A DNA stretch of 23,893 bases, taken from contig CALCDT010000261.1 in assembly GCA_937900425.1 (NCBI GenBank), forward strand, positions 1 to 23,893, in the 5' to 3' direction. The notes under the pieces were generated by a model. That model had not been told where the DNA came from, did no database searches, and worked only from the letters and a program-made list of their open reading frames with translations. Below are positions 23,677 to 23,893 of the stretch, in pieces; positions within the stretch are counted from its first letter, which is position 1; each line of letters starts with the position of its first letter. This stretch comes from an uncultured Alphaproteobacteria bacterium (lineage in GTDB: Bacteria > Pseudomonadota > Alphaproteobacteria > Rhizobiales > Pleomorphomonadaceae). The position numbers and the translations under genes are program-made.

Positions 23677-23893
23677 GCGGCGGCAGCCGCGCCGGGCAGC
23701 GCTGCGTCGGCCGGCGCCGCCGGCGCGAGGCGGACCTCCGGGCAGTTGGCGCAGACCGTAAAGCCCGGCAGGTCGAGCCGGCGGCAGCAGACCTTGCGGA
23801 AGCGGGCGCCGCCGCGGGCGGCGTCCGGCGGTCGGACCGGCTCGAACAGCGGGTTGCGGCGGCCGTCCGGGCGGGCCGGGGCACCGACGAGGG
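23658..23893 (-). CDS. fhuF: FhuF-like siderophore-iron reductase, C-terminal fragment (start beyond window)
   Basis: About 77 residues are visible, reading in from the right edge and ending at TAG (23658-23660). NPLFEPVRPPD is followed by RKVCCRRLDLPGFTVCANCPEV, the CC-x10-C-x2-C motif that binds the unusual [2Fe-2S] cluster of FhuF-type ferric-siderophore reductases; the motif always lies near the C-terminus, as here. A further 20-odd Ala/Pro-rich residues form the tail. The protein would act at the cytoplasmic side, releasing iron from imported siderophores. It is convergent with the semialdehyde dehydrogenase and overlaps it by 19 bases. It is not functionally connected to the sugar genes, so the locus boundary lies here. 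Confidence 0.85.
   Translation of the reverse strand, partial: LVGAPARPDGRRNPLFEPVRPPDAARGGARFRKVCCRRLDLPGFTVCANCPEVRLAPAAPADAALPGAAAAAQTGSV

Overview
The window comes from a very GC-rich alphaproteobacterium, most likely of the Hyphomicrobiales (Rhizobiales). The reasons are the ChvE-GguA-GguB sugar importer, the close resemblance of the sugar enzymes to Azospirillum and Caulobacter proteins, and the strongly G/C-ending codons. Genus cannot be told from the sequence alone. I see no rRNA, tRNA, CRISPR array, insertion sequence or phage gene. It reads as ordinary chromosomal or megaplasmid metabolic DNA, with 22 protein genes of which two are cut by the window ends.

Layout. (1) Bases 1-3972, minus strand: a signalling block made of a response regulator with an HD-GYP (c-di-GMP phosphodiesterase) domain, a small exported protein of the molybdopterin-oxidoreductase fold without any cysteine, and a membrane hybrid histidine kinase (HisKA-HATPase-REC-Hpt) that runs off the left edge. 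(2) 3973-4304: a 332-base non-coding gap containing an inverted repeat. (3) 4305-6334, minus strand: a D-amino-acid transaminase, then a translationally coupled ArsR-type regulator and SRPBCC/AHSA1 protein read from a promoter covered by two near-identical 20-bp palindromes. (4) 6529-7634, plus strand: a creatininase-family hydrolase and a 52-residue PMP3/YqaE membrane peptide, ended by a perfect bidirectional terminator at 7655-7694. (5) 7713-20967, minus strand: eleven genes in a row, ytfQ-ytfR-ytfT-yjfF, a FadR-type GntR regulator, L-arabonate dehydratase, 2-keto-3-deoxy-L-arabonate dehydratase, L-arabinose 1-dehydrogenase, then chvE-gguA-gguB. (6) 21240-23676, plus strand, divergent: an ornithine-cyclodeaminase-family protein and an alpha-ketoglutarate semialdehyde dehydrogenase. 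(7) 23658-23893, minus strand: the C-terminal end of a FhuF-like ferric reductase, overlapping the preceding gene tail to tail.

How it works together. Regions 5 and 6 form an oxidative, non-phosphorylating L-arabinose (Weimberg-type) locus: two sugar ABC importers, oxidation of the sugar, two dehydrations, and oxidation of alpha-ketoglutarate semialdehyde to 2-oxoglutarate. Only the lactonase is missing. The two arms diverge from one AT-rich spot holding a palindrome that suits the GntR regulator encoded in the middle of the long operon. The most interesting unexplained items are the ArsR double operator on a probably leaderless promoter, the cysteine-free molybdopterin-fold protein beside the kinase and the HD-GYP regulator, the pairing of two importers with one pathway, the ornithine-cyclodeaminase homologue beside the last pathway enzyme, and stem-loops placed between binding-protein and ATPase genes in both importers.
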